From contig CAJTOW010000023.1 of assembly GCA_910577655.1 (NCBI GenBank), positions 1 to 38,927 on the forward strand: a stretch of DNA of 38,927 bases, in the 5' to 3' direction. This DNA is from an uncultured Lachnospiraceae bacterium (GTDB taxonomy: Bacteria > Bacillota > Clostridia > Lachnospirales > Lachnospiraceae). The notes beneath the pieces were generated by a model. That model made no database searches. It was not told the origin of the DNA and saw only the letters and a list, made by a program, of their open reading frames with translations. Both the position numbers and the translations under genes were made by a program. Within the stretch, counting starts at the first letter, position 1. Every line of letters starts with the position of its first letter. This document shows, piece after piece, positions 26,364-34,851 of the stretch.

Positions 26364-26947
26364 GCCTCATCCCCCCGGAACACAATAGTTCCCGTCTTCT
26401 CATCCATACTCTCCACGATGGCCAGGGATTCCAGACGGATCCCACGGGAACGGATCAGATTGCCTCCGACCTGAAAGCCTTTCTCGATGACAATACCGGC
26501 TCCCGCAAGCTCTGCTCCCGACTCTTCCACCAGGGCGGCCAGACCCTCCAGCGCCTTACCGTTGGCCAGGAAATCATCGACCAGCAGTACCTTGTCACCT
26601 TTTCCAAGAAATTCTTTGGAAACAATAATATCATAAACCCGGCCGTGGGTATAGGATTCCACCTTGCTGGTGTAGACATCCCCAGCGATATTCTTGGTCT
26701 TGGTCTTCTTGGCAAAGACCACCGGCACATGGAAGCTCTGGGCAACCACGCAGGCGATCCCAATCCCGGATGCCTCGATAGTCAGGATCTTATTGACCTG
26801 CACATCAGCGAAACGGCGCCTGAACTCCTTCCCGATCTCCTGGAACAGCTCCGTATCCATCTGGTGATTCAGAAAGCTGTCTACCTTCAGTACATTTCCT
26901 GCCATGATCTTTCCGTCCTTGCGGATTCTTTCTTTTAACAGCTGCAT
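26360..26947 (-). CDS. xpt: Xanthine phosphoribosyltransferase
   Basis: 195 residues, the expected Xpt length. It makes XMP from xanthine and PRPP in purine salvage. Signature parts are the N-terminal MQLLKERIRKDGKIMAGNVLKV, the TIEASGIGIA loop, the PRPP-binding VLLVDDFLANGKAL (two acidic residues before a small-residue loop), and AGIVIEKGFQVGG. It overlaps the next gene by 4 bp (GTGA), implying translational coupling to the HAD-precorrin-2 dehydrogenase fusion. Only 51 bp separate it from the trigger-factor-like gene, so no purine riboswitch fits in front of it. Confidence 0.95.
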   Translation of the reverse strand: MQLLKERIRKDGKIMAGNVLKVDSFLNHQMDTELFQEIGKEFRRRFADVQVNKILTIEASGIGIACVVAQSFHVPVVFAKKTKTKNIAGDVYTSKVESYTHGRVYDIIVSKEFLGKGDKVLLVDDFLANGKALEGLAALVEESGAELAGAGIVIEKGFQVGGNLIRSRGIRLESLAIVESMDEKTGTIVFRGDEA

Positions 26948-26998
26948 ACTTTATCCCCCTGTGAATGTATATCTCTACCAATTCCCAATATAAGCTAT

Positions 26999-28084
26999 CT
27001 ATTTCACAACTGCATTGTCACGGATAAATCCAATCACCTTGTACATCTGCGCCGTCTGGTCCACCGCTTCCTCTCCGTAAGTAGACTTCAGGTTTTCCAC
27101 ATCAGTCCCGTACTGTCTGGCCACCAGATCGCGGTCTGCATCTTCCACGGTAAGCCCCTCCTTCTTTGCAATCGCTTCAATGAGAAGCTGCTGCCGGATG
27201 GCGGTTTCTGACGAGCTTTTCAGTTCCTCCTTAAATTGATCCTCTGTCATGCCAAACATGGCTACGTAATCTGCCAGATTCATTCCGTACATCTGGACCA
27301 TACTTGTATAGTAGTTCAGCTGGCTGTTGTACTGTTCGTCCACAGCCTCCTGATTCACATCAAATTCCGAATTGTCCAGGGCCTTCTGGAGGGCATCCGC
27401 TTCCACCTGCTGGTCTGCCTGGGATTCCCGCTCTGCCTCCATATCAGCCAGTGTATCTGCCTTGAATTCGTCCACAGTGGAGAAATCTGACATCCGCTGG
27501 ACAAAGTTGTCATCCAGCACGGCTTCTCTCTTCTCTTCAATCCGGTTCACTGTCACATCAAAGACCACATCCTGCCCCGCCAGCTCCTCGCTGTGATATG
27601 CCTCCGGGAAGGTCAGGTTCAGACTCAGCTCGTCGCCGGTTTTGGCTCCCACCAGTCCATCCTCAAATCCGTCGATAAATGATCCCGAACCCAGTTCCAG
27701 ATCATACCCTTGTGCTGTACCGCCGGCAAATGCCTCCCCGTCCTTCATGCCTACATAATCGATATTGACCACATCCCCCAGCTTGGCGGCCCGGTCCGTG
27801 ATCTCAATATATTCCGGATTGGCATCCAGAATACTCTGGATCCGCGCGTCCAGCTCCTCGTCGCTGACCTCTGTGGACATCCGGGTCACCTGGACGCCCT
27901 TGTACTCCCCAAGCTTCGTGACTGTCCCCTTATTCACGGCCTCTGTCTCAGCCGGACTCTCTGTCTCTGTTACAGACTCTGCAGCCGTTGTCTGGGACTC
28001 CTGGGCCTCCTCCTTCCTGGAACATCCAGTTGCCAGCGTCAGTGCAGTCAGACCATACAAAACCAGTTTCACATATTTTTTCAT
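26999..28084 (-). CDS. Trigger-factor-like peptidyl-prolyl isomerase lipoprotein
   Basis: 361 residues. A lipoprotein signal (LTLATGC, lipidated Cys21) is followed by an acidic Ser/Thr/Glu spacer. Next comes an FKBP-type domain (about 105-190, VVNIDYVGMKDGEAFAGG, SFIDGFEDGLVGAKTGD), then a trigger-factor C-terminal helical chaperone arm (about 190-361). It lacks the ribosome-binding N-terminal domain of cytosolic trigger factor. The layout suggests an extracytoplasmic, membrane-anchored foldase for secreted proteins, parallel to PrsA. It has its own promoter and lies 51 bp upstream of xpt. Confidence 0.9.
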   Translation of the reverse strand: MKKYVKLVLYGLTALTLATGCSRKEEAQESQTTAAESVTETESPAETEAVNKGTVTKLGEYKGVQVTRMSTEVSDEELDARIQSILDANPEYIEITDRAAKLGDVVNIDYVGMKDGEAFAGGTAQGYDLELGSGSFIDGFEDGLVGAKTGDELSLNLTFPEAYHSEELAGQDVVFDVTVNRIEEKREAVLDDNFVQRMSDFSTVDEFKADTLADMEAERESQADQQVEADALQKALDNSEFDVNQEAVDEQYNSQLNYYTSMVQMYGMNLADYVAMFGMTEDQFKEELKSSSETAIRQQLLIEAIAKKEGLTVEDADRDLVARQYGTDVENLKSTYGEEAVDQTAQMYKVIGFIRDNAVVK

Positions 28085-28166
28085 AATTGCTGTCCTTTTC
28101 TTTCTAAATAATGATAAAAGCTTTCAGTTACATATAGCTTCGTCCCTGTCCGGGGACGTGTGAATG

Positions 28167-28172
28167 ATTATA
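28167..28172 (-). promoter_or_regulatory. Extended -10 of the lipoprotein foldase gene
   Basis: Leftward TGATATAAT, a perfect -10 with the TG extension, 83 bp before the ATG. The -35 region is weak, which is normal for extended -10 promoters. A small hairpin (CGTCCC/GGGACG, 28141-28158) lies in the leader. Confidence 0.6.
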
Positions 28173-28297
28173 TCACAATGTAACTGTATAAAAAAGCTTT
28201 TGCGCTATAAATTCATAAATATTTAAGCCACATGCTGTAACAGTTGAGACAAGCCAGCCTCCTGACCCCGAAAACACCAGGGACAAAAAGCCTGCAG

Positions 28298-29710
28298 CTA
28301 ACGGTCTGCCGTGTAGAACGCACGGAACGCCTTATATGTATGATACACATCCAGCTTGGATGCCAGCTCAAAGGGCGCGTGCATGGAGATAATCGGCACG
28401 CCCAGATCCACGGTATCAATATTTAACTTTGCCACAAACTTGGCGATGGTTCCGCCGCCGCCCTGGTCTACGGCTCCCAGCTCTCCGGCCTGCCAGTACA
28501 CACCTGCCTGGTCCATGATGCCGATAATCCTGGCCATTGTCTCCGCGCTGGCGTCACTGGAACCGGATTTCCCCCGGGCGCCGGTATACTTGGTCAGGAC
28601 ACATCCCTTATTGATGTAGCTGGAGTTATTGGAATCAAATACATCGGAAAATGTGGGGTCATAGGCGGCATTAACATCTGCGGACAGGCATAAGGAATTG
28701 GCAGACAGCTGCCGCACATCTGCATCCTGCATGTCTGCCAGATATCCCAGATAATGGGCCAGGAAATCGGAATTCATGCCTGTATTTCCCTCGGATCCGA
28801 TCTCCTCCTTGTCTGCAAACAAGGTAACCGTGGTCCATGCCGGATGATCTGCTTCCAGCTCCGCCATCAGGGCCGTATAAGCGCATACCCGGTCGTCCTG
28901 GCCGTAGGCGCCCACCAGACTCCGGTCCAGTCCCACATCCACGGCCTTCTGGGCCGGAACCATCTCAATCTCTGCCCGGTAGAAATCCGCCTCTGTGATG
29001 CCGAACCGCTCATTGAGAAGCTTCAGGGCCATCAGCTTTACCGGTTCCTTCACCTGGTCATCTATAAACGGAAGGGAACCGATGATGATATTCAGCTCCT
29101 CCCCTTTCAGTCCCTCTGCCAGCTTGCGCTCATTCTGTTTCGCTGCCAGATGGGGAAGCAGGTCGCTGACGCAGAATACCGGCTCACCCGGATTCTCTCC
29201 CAGACAGACGCGGCAGACCTCTCCGTCCTTCTTCACCACTACGCCGTGCATGGCCAGGGGTACGGTTCCCCACTGGTATTTGCGGATACCACCATAGTAG
29301 TGGGTCTTAAAATAAGCAATATCGCTTTTTTCATACATGGGATTGGGTTTCAGATCCAGACGCGGCGAGTCAATATGGGCCCCGGCGATCCGCACCCCCT
29401 CCGCCACCGGCCTGCTGCCAACAGTAGTGGCAATCAGGGCTTTTCCTCTGTTTACCAGGAATACCTTGTCCCCAGGATGGTATTTTCTTCCATATTCAAA
29501 GGGGGTATAGCCGGATGCCAGAAGCTTCTTCGTGATATAATCCACACATTCCCGCTCTGTCTTTCCCTCATCCAGAAATGCCTTATAGCCTGTACAGAAG
29601 TCCTGGGCCTCCTGGCACTGCTCTGGTGCTTTCTTTCCAATGTGGGGGGCCTTCCAGGTCAGTGTCTCCTCCAGAAGCTTTCCCTCTGATTTCTCCTTTT
29701 TATCTTCCAT
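28298..29710 (-). CDS. M18-family aminopeptidase
   Basis: 470 residues, normal for M18 (aspartyl aminopeptidase-like) dizinc enzymes, which release N-terminal, often acidic, residues from peptides in the cytoplasm. AGAHIDSPRLDLKPN carries the first metal His. DKEEIGSEGNTGMNS contains the catalytic and metal Glu residues. SADVNAAYDPTF and PIISMHAPFELAS, with the last His, complete the site. It is followed upstream by dtd (39 bp) in a run of leftward housekeeping genes. A 213-bp gap with a TAACAGTT repeat half-site separates it from the foldase gene. Confidence 0.93.
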   Translation of the reverse strand: MEDKKEKSEGKLLEETLTWKAPHIGKKAPEQCQEAQDFCTGYKAFLDEGKTERECVDYITKKLLASGYTPFEYGRKYHPGDKVFLVNRGKALIATTVGSRPVAEGVRIAGAHIDSPRLDLKPNPMYEKSDIAYFKTHYYGGIRKYQWGTVPLAMHGVVVKKDGEVCRVCLGENPGEPVFCVSDLLPHLAAKQNERKLAEGLKGEELNIIIGSLPFIDDQVKEPVKLMALKLLNERFGITEADFYRAEIEMVPAQKAVDVGLDRSLVGAYGQDDRVCAYTALMAELEADHPAWTTVTLFADKEEIGSEGNTGMNSDFLAHYLGYLADMQDADVRQLSANSLCLSADVNAAYDPTFSDVFDSNNSSYINKGCVLTKYTGARGKSGSSDASAETMARIIGIMDQAGVYWQAGELGAVDQGGGGTIAKFVAKLNIDTVDLGVPIISMHAPFELASKLDVYHTYKAFRAFYTADR

Positions 29711-29749
29711 GATCGTTTCTTCCTTTCCGTGTTTATTACTAAATTGCTA

Positions 29750-30205
29750 TCAGAATATTCTCTGGCTGTCTCCCTCCAGCACCAGGGTGAAGGGGCCGTC
29801 ATTCAGAAGCTCCACCTTCATATCCGCCCCAAAGCTTCCGTGCTCCACCTTGGGTACATACTGGCGGCAGCGTTCTGTGAAATATTCATACAGCCGTTCT
29901 GCCTTCTCCGGGCAGCCTGCTTTGATAAAGCTGGGGCGGTTTCCTTTGTGACAGTCTGCGTACAAGGTAAACTGGCTTACCACCAGAAGCTCCCCGCCTA
30001 CATCTGCCAGAGACAGATTGGTCTTCCCCTCTGAGTCCGGAAAAATACGCAACTTGCAGATCTTATCCGCCATACGGTCTGCGGCGGCCTCATCATCCTC
30101 TTCGGCTACACCCAGAAGAATCAAAAAGCCTTCTCCGATCTCTCCTGTGGTCTGTCCATCTACAGTCACCCGGGCCCTGGACACCCGCTGCAGTACTACT
30201 TTCAT
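29750..30205 (-). CDS. dtd: D-aminoacyl-tRNA deacylase
   Basis: 151 residues, the standard Dtd size. It hydrolyses D-aminoacyl-tRNAs and Gly-tRNA(Ala) as a proofreading step. The two signature motifs are present: SQFTLYAD (about residues 77-84) and the cross-subunit NDGPFTL near the C-terminus, whose Gly-cis-Pro excludes L-amino acids. Phe after the Gly-Pro, where Val or Thr is commoner, is a tolerated variant. It lies between the membrane GDPD (22 bp upstream) and the M18 peptidase (39 bp downstream). Confidence 0.96.
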   Translation of the reverse strand: MKVVLQRVSRARVTVDGQTTGEIGEGFLILLGVAEEDDEAAADRMADKICKLRIFPDSEGKTNLSLADVGGELLVVSQFTLYADCHKGNRPSFIKAGCPEKAERLYEYFTERCRQYVPKVEHGSFGADMKVELLNDGPFTLVLEGDSQRIF

Positions 30206-30227
30206 AACATTCCTCCATCACCTGTAT

Positions 30228-32039
30228 TTATTCAAATATCATCCTCAGATACTCCATCAGACTCTGCGCAGCCTCCTCCTGGTATAGGATCTCCCTGGCC
30301 AGAACCGGATCATCGGTGATCAGATTGTCCACATCCAGAAGACGCAGCCGCTCCATGTCATTCCTCCGGTTGACCGTCCAGACGTGGATCTCCTTGCCCT
30401 GGCTGTGAAGCTTATCTACCAGGGCCTGGGTCACAAAGCTGTGGCGGATGCTGATGAAATCCACCTCCTCCAGTGAGTAGAAATCCCCATACGCCGCCGC
30501 GATCACATAGCCGGTCTTAAGCTCCGGCGCGGCCTGCTTCACCCGGACCAGATAGCCCAGGCTGGTAGATGTGATCACGCACTGTTCCTCATAGCCGTAG
30601 GCCCGGACCAGCTCCGCCACCAGCTCTGGAATGGGGCTGTCTGGGCCGACATTTTTGATCTCGATATTCAGGCGCAGCCTTCCGAAACAGAACTCCAGCA
30701 CCTCCTCCAGGGTCGGGATCCGCTCTCCGGCATACTCCGGTGAAAACCAGGAGCCCACATCCAGAAGAGACAATTCCGCCCAGTCCAGGGCGCCGATGGC
30801 CTGGTTGATCCCGGCCACCCGTTTCAGGCTGGTATCATGTCCCAGCACCACTACCCCGTCCGCAGTGATCTGGACGTCGATCTCCGCATAGTCGGCCAGC
30901 TCCTCCTCCGCCGCACGCAGCGCTGCCAGGGTATTCTCCGGCGCGATCCGGGAACCGCCCCGGTGGGCGGTGATCCGGGTGATCTTTATCAGATCTCCGG
31001 ATATGTCAAAGCGGTTCTGTACCAGATCCAGCAGATAAACAAATATAATCAGCAGGACTGTGCAGGACACCCATACCACCCGCTTCTGGTTCTTCCTGTG
31101 TTTCTGGAGCTGATCATACGCCGCCCCGTGACTATCTCTTCCGCTTCCTTCCTCCAGCTTCCCATACCGGAAATAGAACACTGCCAGAATCCCCAGACTG
31201 ATCACCGTGGCCGTGATACTGCCCGCCAGAAGCACAATCCGCTCAATCCGGTCTGCCGTCAAAAGAAGCACTGCCATGGCAAGACGTCTCTCCACAAAAA
31301 GCATCACAAAAACTGCCGCCACAAAAACCGCCGCCAGATACATCACCACCGTCCAGGCGATGGAAGCCAGGAGCGCCGCAGCCAGGGAAACCAGCACCCA
31401 CTGCCCGTGGACACCCATCAGCCTCCGGCTCCTTGTCAAACTCTCCCTGAAGGAATACCTTCCTTCAAGACAGCCGAAATGGAGAAATGCCAGGGGCAGA
31501 ATGAGAGCCAGGGCCACAAGGAGAATCCCTGCCACAGCCAGAGTCCAGGCCGGGGATCCGGAAATCTCCTTCAGAACAAAGTTCACCGGACGCACATGAT
31601 TGAACACCCAGGCCAGCAGCCCCAGATTGATCCACATGGCGCCTGCCAGGGTGGGGACAGCCAGATACCAGATACTCCGGGACATTCCCCGCAACTTGTG
31701 AAGAGCGCCGGTAAAAATAGAAAACGGGGTCAGCTTCTGGTCATAAGCCGACCCCTGAAAAGCAGTGACCAGTCCGGCGGTTTCAAACAGCATAAGCAAT
31801 ACTCCCACTGCCCCAAGACCCATGAGTACTGCCAGGGTACCTGGGTGCAGCAGAAATTTCCCAATATTGCCGGCTGTCAGATAGCTGTCTCCGGTCATCC
31901 GGAGCGCAAGACGGATACCCCGGTCCGCGAACCGCAGATACACGGGCGCTGTGATCCCCCGGTAGAGAAGCTCAAACAAAAGGACACTTGCCCCATTTGT
32001 ACTGATCATCTTCCATGTCTCTTTTGTCAGATTCTTCAT
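30228..32039 (-). CDS. Membrane-domain glycerophosphodiester phosphodiesterase
   Basis: 603 residues. The N-terminal ~330 residues are a GPDPase membrane domain with about 7-8 hydrophobic segments. The C-terminal ~250 residues are a GDPD catalytic barrel: ITAHRGGSRIAPENTLAAL gives the catalytic His and the metal Glu, YAEIDVQ the second acidic pair, GHDTSLKRV the second His, and NIEIKN a further metal ligand. It hydrolyses glycerophosphodiesters released from phospholipid or teichoic acid turnover at the membrane. It lies 21 bp after the alarmone synthetase, so the two are probably co-transcribed. Confidence 0.92.
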   Translation of the reverse strand: MKNLTKETWKMISTNGASVLLFELLYRGITAPVYLRFADRGIRLALRMTGDSYLTAGNIGKFLLHPGTLAVLMGLGAVGVLLMLFETAGLVTAFQGSAYDQKLTPFSIFTGALHKLRGMSRSIWYLAVPTLAGAMWINLGLLAWVFNHVRPVNFVLKEISGSPAWTLAVAGILLVALALILPLAFLHFGCLEGRYSFRESLTRSRRLMGVHGQWVLVSLAAALLASIAWTVVMYLAAVFVAAVFVMLFVERRLAMAVLLLTADRIERIVLLAGSITATVISLGILAVFYFRYGKLEEGSGRDSHGAAYDQLQKHRKNQKRVVWVSCTVLLIIFVYLLDLVQNRFDISGDLIKITRITAHRGGSRIAPENTLAALRAAEEELADYAEIDVQITADGVVVLGHDTSLKRVAGINQAIGALDWAELSLLDVGSWFSPEYAGERIPTLEEVLEFCFGRLRLNIEIKNVGPDSPIPELVAELVRAYGYEEQCVITSTSLGYLVRVKQAAPELKTGYVIAAAYGDFYSLEEVDFISIRHSFVTQALVDKLHSQGKEIHVWTVNRRNDMERLRLLDVDNLITDDPVLAREILYQEEAAQSLMEYLRMIFE

Positions 32040-32060
32040 ACTGCCTTCATCTCTCGTTTC

Positions 32061-32693
32061 TTATTCCTGGCCGCCTGCCAGGATCTGCTGGTTAAGGGCA
32101 AACATCTTGGCGTCCATCAGGTCCACCATGTCCGCGCAGGTCTTTAGCTCTGCCTGGATGCTTGCGGGAGCATTGCCCTCAAATTTGTAATAGATCTTAT
32201 GTTCCAGGCTGGCCCAGAAGTCCATAGCCACCGTGCGGATCTGTATCTCCACACGTGTCTCAACCGGTCCGTCCGTCAGATAGATGGGAACCGTGACCAC
32301 CATATGGTAGCTCTTGTAGCCATTAGGCTTGGGGCACTTGATGTAATCCTTGACATAGAGAACAGTAACCCCCTTCTGTCTGGCAATCCGGTCTGCAATG
32401 GTATAAATATCCTGTGTAAAGGAACAGGTAATCCGGATTCCGGCGATGTCGCTGAGCTTTTCTACCATATTCTGGATAGTCACTTCCTGTCCGTGCCGTT
32501 TCAGCTTCTTGACGATGCTTTCCGGGCTCTTCAGACGGGTCTTGATATGTTCGATGGGCGTGTGCCCACAAACATGGATAAATTCATTGTTGAGAATCCC
32601 AATCTTCGTGCTGATCTCTTTCAGCGCCGAATCATACAAGAACATGCTGGTCTTCCACTGGTCCATCTGATTCTTTTCCATGGGGTCCTGCAA
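32061..32693 (-). CDS. Small alarmone (p)ppGpp synthetase, RelQ/YjbM type
   Basis: 210 residues from the TTG at 32693, equal to the usual RelQ/YjbM length. The open frame continues to 32819 but runs into repeat DNA. AGGAGG lies 9 bases before the TTG and 21 before the next ATG (32681), so TTG is my choice. The synthetase domain shows the SPESIVKKLKR basic strand, SDIAGIRITCSF, NGYKSYHMVV and RVEIQIRTVAMDFWASLEHKIYYK, with the catalytic Glu and the conserved His. There is no hydrolase, TGS or ACT domain. It makes ppGpp/pGpp in response to stress. GDPD follows after 21 bp. Confidence 0.92.
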   Translation of the reverse strand: MQDPMEKNQMDQWKTSMFLYDSALKEISTKIGILNNEFIHVCGHTPIEHIKTRLKSPESIVKKLKRHGQEVTIQNMVEKLSDIAGIRITCSFTQDIYTIADRIARQKGVTVLYVKDYIKCPKPNGYKSYHMVVTVPIYLTDGPVETRVEIQIRTVAMDFWASLEHKIYYKFEGNAPASIQAELKTCADMVDLMDAKMFALNQQILAGGQE

Positions 32694-32706
32694 CTCTTCC
32701 CCCTCC

Positions 32707-32879
32707 TTACTTTGAAAGTAGCGAATCCTCCAAGTAGGACTGCGCACTCGCTGCGTTGTCCGTACCAGCGCCAAAATGCCCGTTTTTGGCATTTTGTGTG
32801 CATCCCCTGGAGGGTTCAAAGTAAACCCCTTTCATTCATGGTGGTATCTGCAACGCTGATATGGGGGTTTACTTTGAAC
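32707..32879. repeat. Hairpin repeat between the S1 gene and the synthetase
   Basis: GTTCAAAGTAAACCCC (32814-32829) is the exact inverse of GGGGTTTACTTTGAAC (32864-32879), a 16-bp stem with a 34-base loop. A second stem, CAAAATGCC/GGCATTTTG, is at 32772-32796. TTACTTTGAAAG near 32707 repeats part of the first arm. The unit fills the intergenic gap and lengthens the synthetase frame at its 5' end without being part of the gene. Confidence 0.7.
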
Positions 32880-32898
32880 GCCCCATCGCCGCAGGCAA

Positions 32899-33840
32899 TT
32901 AAAGCTTTATTCCTTTTAACAGAGCGCCAAGGCCTGTGGTGGCCTGCCCGCTCTCCTTATAATCAAACACCACTTCTTCCCGTGGCTCATCCTCTGCCTC
33001 AAGGGCTCTCATGCTGAGGCTGATCTTGTTCTCATTGACCCCCAGCACCTTGACGGTGACTCTCTGGCCTTCCTTCAGAACCACGCCGGGATGCTTGATG
33101 CGCTGTCTGCTGATCTGGGATACATGGAGCAGTCCGGTAACGCCCGCATCCAGCTTGATGAATGCGCCGTAATCCTTCAGGCTCTCCACCTCGCCTTCCA
33201 GGACGGAGCCTGCCTTGACAGATGCCAGCTTCGCTGCCTTCTCGGCTGCTTCCTTCTCCTTCTGGACTACTCTGCCGGAGAGGACCAGACGCTTCTTCTC
33301 TGAATCTACGGTGATCGGAACCACCTCCAGGTACTTGCCTACCCAGTCCTCCAGCTTCTCCACATACTGGGTGGATATCTGGGAGGCCGGGATAAATGCC
33401 TGGATATCGTCCACGTAAGTGGTGACACCGGCCTTCACCGCTTCCTTGATCTTCACTTTAATGACGGTCTTATCCTCCATCATCTGCCGTAACTCTGCCC
33501 ACTTCTCAGCCTCCGGGCCTTCTTCTTCCGGAACCTGCTCAAAATGACGCTCATCAAATGCTTTATAGGATGCCTCGAGCTCCTTGGCATAATCTGCCAT
33601 ACTTTCCACTGGCTCTGCCTTGACAGGGGCAGACTTTTCTGATGCAGAGTCCGCTGCTGCCTCCTGCGCTGATTCTGCCGGGGCTGTCTCTGTGGCGGCT
33701 TCTTTCACTGGTTCTTCCGATACTGCCTCTGGGGCTGTTTCCTGTGCAAGCTCTGCTGGTGCTGCCTCCGGGGCTGCTGCCGGTGTCCCTACGGACTCCC
33801 TGGCTGCGGTCTCAACAACTTCTTTCAGTACTTCACTCAT
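32899..33840 (-). CDS. S1-domain RNA-binding protein
   Basis: 313 residues. Residues 1-~75 are an Ala/Glu/Pro/Ser-rich, low-complexity, probably disordered leader. Two S1 OB-folds follow: one at about 120-190 (degenerate; VKIKEAVKAGVTTYVDDIQAFIP) and one at about 208-280 (canonical; GSVLEGEVESLKDYGAFIKL, TGLLHVSQIS, VKVLGVNENKISLSMRA). It resembles the short RpsA-like S1 proteins of Clostridia that bind mRNA or act in translation. The precise role is uncertain. It is probably the first gene of a long leftward series. Confidence 0.85.
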   Translation of the reverse strand: MSEVLKEVVETAARESVGTPAAAPEAAPAELAQETAPEAVSEEPVKEAATETAPAESAQEAAADSASEKSAPVKAEPVESMADYAKELEASYKAFDERHFEQVPEEEGPEAEKWAELRQMMEDKTVIKVKIKEAVKAGVTTYVDDIQAFIPASQISTQYVEKLEDWVGKYLEVVPITVDSEKKRLVLSGRVVQKEKEAAEKAAKLASVKAGSVLEGEVESLKDYGAFIKLDAGVTGLLHVSQISRQRIKHPGVVLKEGQRVTVKVLGVNENKISLSMRALEAEDEPREEVVFDYKESGQATTGLGALLKGIKL

Positions 33841-34101
33841 AATTCCAACACTCCTTTTCTCACACTCCGCCGGTCTATCCGGCAGCTAAGATGACTTTAC
33901 CACATTTTAAGGCTTTTTTCTATAGTTTTCAATGGAAAAGTGTGCTATAACATAGATATTGTTTATAATAATAAATGCCAATTACCTTATGGCGCCTCCC
34001 CCTGGATCCCTGACCTGCATCTGTCTTCCATGGGATCTTAGGAGACGCAAGTGCCAGAATGCGGTATTCCCCATATTTTGGTGCGGAAAGGATCTACACC
34101 A

Positions 34102-34851
34102 ATGATCAACGACATCATGGACCTGCACACCCATACCATTGCCAGCGGGCACGCCTACAATACTCTCTACGAGATGGTTCACGCCGCGGCATCCCGGGGC
34201 CTGGGGCTCCTTGGAGTAACAGAACACGGGCCGAGGATTCCCGGCGCGTGCCATCCCTTTTATTTCATCAATTTCAAGGTGGTCCCCAGGGAAATCTCCG
34301 GGGTCCGCTTAATGCTGGGCTGTGAACTGAATATCACCGGTTATGACGGCAGCATCGACCTGGAAGACCGGTATCTGTCAGGGCTGGATTATGCAGTGGC
34401 AAGCATCCATGAACCCTGCTACACAAACGGCACCACAGCCCAGAATACGGCTGCCTACCTGGGCGCCATGAAAAATCCCCATGTCCACATCATCGGACAC
34501 CCGGATGACGGGCGCTTTCCCGTAGACTATGAGACTCTGGTCTGTGGGGCCAGGGAAAACCATGTCCTTTTAGAGGTCAATTCCAGTTCCCTCCATCCTG
34601 CCTGCCACCGGCAAAATGCCCGTGAAAACTATATCCGGATGCTGGAGCTGTGCAGACAATACCAGGTTCCCGTGATCCTGGACAGCGATGCCCACTGTGA
34701 AGCGGATGTGGGAAACCATGCCAGGGCCCTGGCCCTTTTAAAGGAGCTGGACTTCCCGGAAGAGCTGGTGGTCAATTCCTCCCTTGAACGGGCTGCCGAA
34801 TACATTCCCTGTCTTAAGAGCATGCTGGAAGCAGGAGGTCTGCAGCCATGA
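34102..34851 (+). CDS. PHP-domain phosphoesterase (YcdX-like)
   Basis: 249 residues from the ATG at 34102, preceded by GGAAAGG. A GTG at 34051 would add 17 residues with no domain content. The PHP metal motifs are all present: DLHTHTIASGH, TEHGPR, ELNI, the HE in IHEPCY, GHPDDGRFP and LDSDAHCEADVGN. It belongs to the YcdX/histidinol-phosphatase-like group of trinuclear metal phosphatases, whose substrate is usually unknown. The LysR gene begins inside its stop (ATGA overlap), so the pair is translationally coupled. Confidence 0.88.
   Translation: MINDIMDLHTHTIASGHAYNTLYEMVHAAASRGLGLLGVTEHGPRIPGACHPFYFINFKVVPREISGVRLMLGCELNITGYDGSIDLEDRYLSGLDYAVASIHEPCYTNGTTAQNTAAYLGAMKNPHVHIIGHPDDGRFPVDYETLVCGARENHVLLEVNSSSLHPACHRQNARENYIRMLELCRQYQVPVILDSDAHCEADVGNHARALALLKELDFPEELVVNSSLERAAEYIPCLKSMLEAGGLQP

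Noticed and set aside
26948..26998. Purine riboswitch in front of xpt
   Set aside because: Only 51 bp lie between the upstream gene and xpt, too short for the aptamer, and no conserved core is seen.
28754..29689. 311-codon rightward frame opposite the M18 peptidase
   Set aside because: Antisense shadow of a conserved enzyme, with no protein-like motif.
30837..32147. Long rightward frame opposite the GDPD and alarmone synthetase genes
   Set aside because: Rich in His, Gln and Pro with no domain signature. It lies antisense to two clearly recognised genes and is a product of their codon bias.
32199..33017. 272-codon rightward frame spanning the synthetase and the hairpin repeat
   Set aside because: Crosses a gene, an intergenic repeat and the end of another gene, with no domain content.
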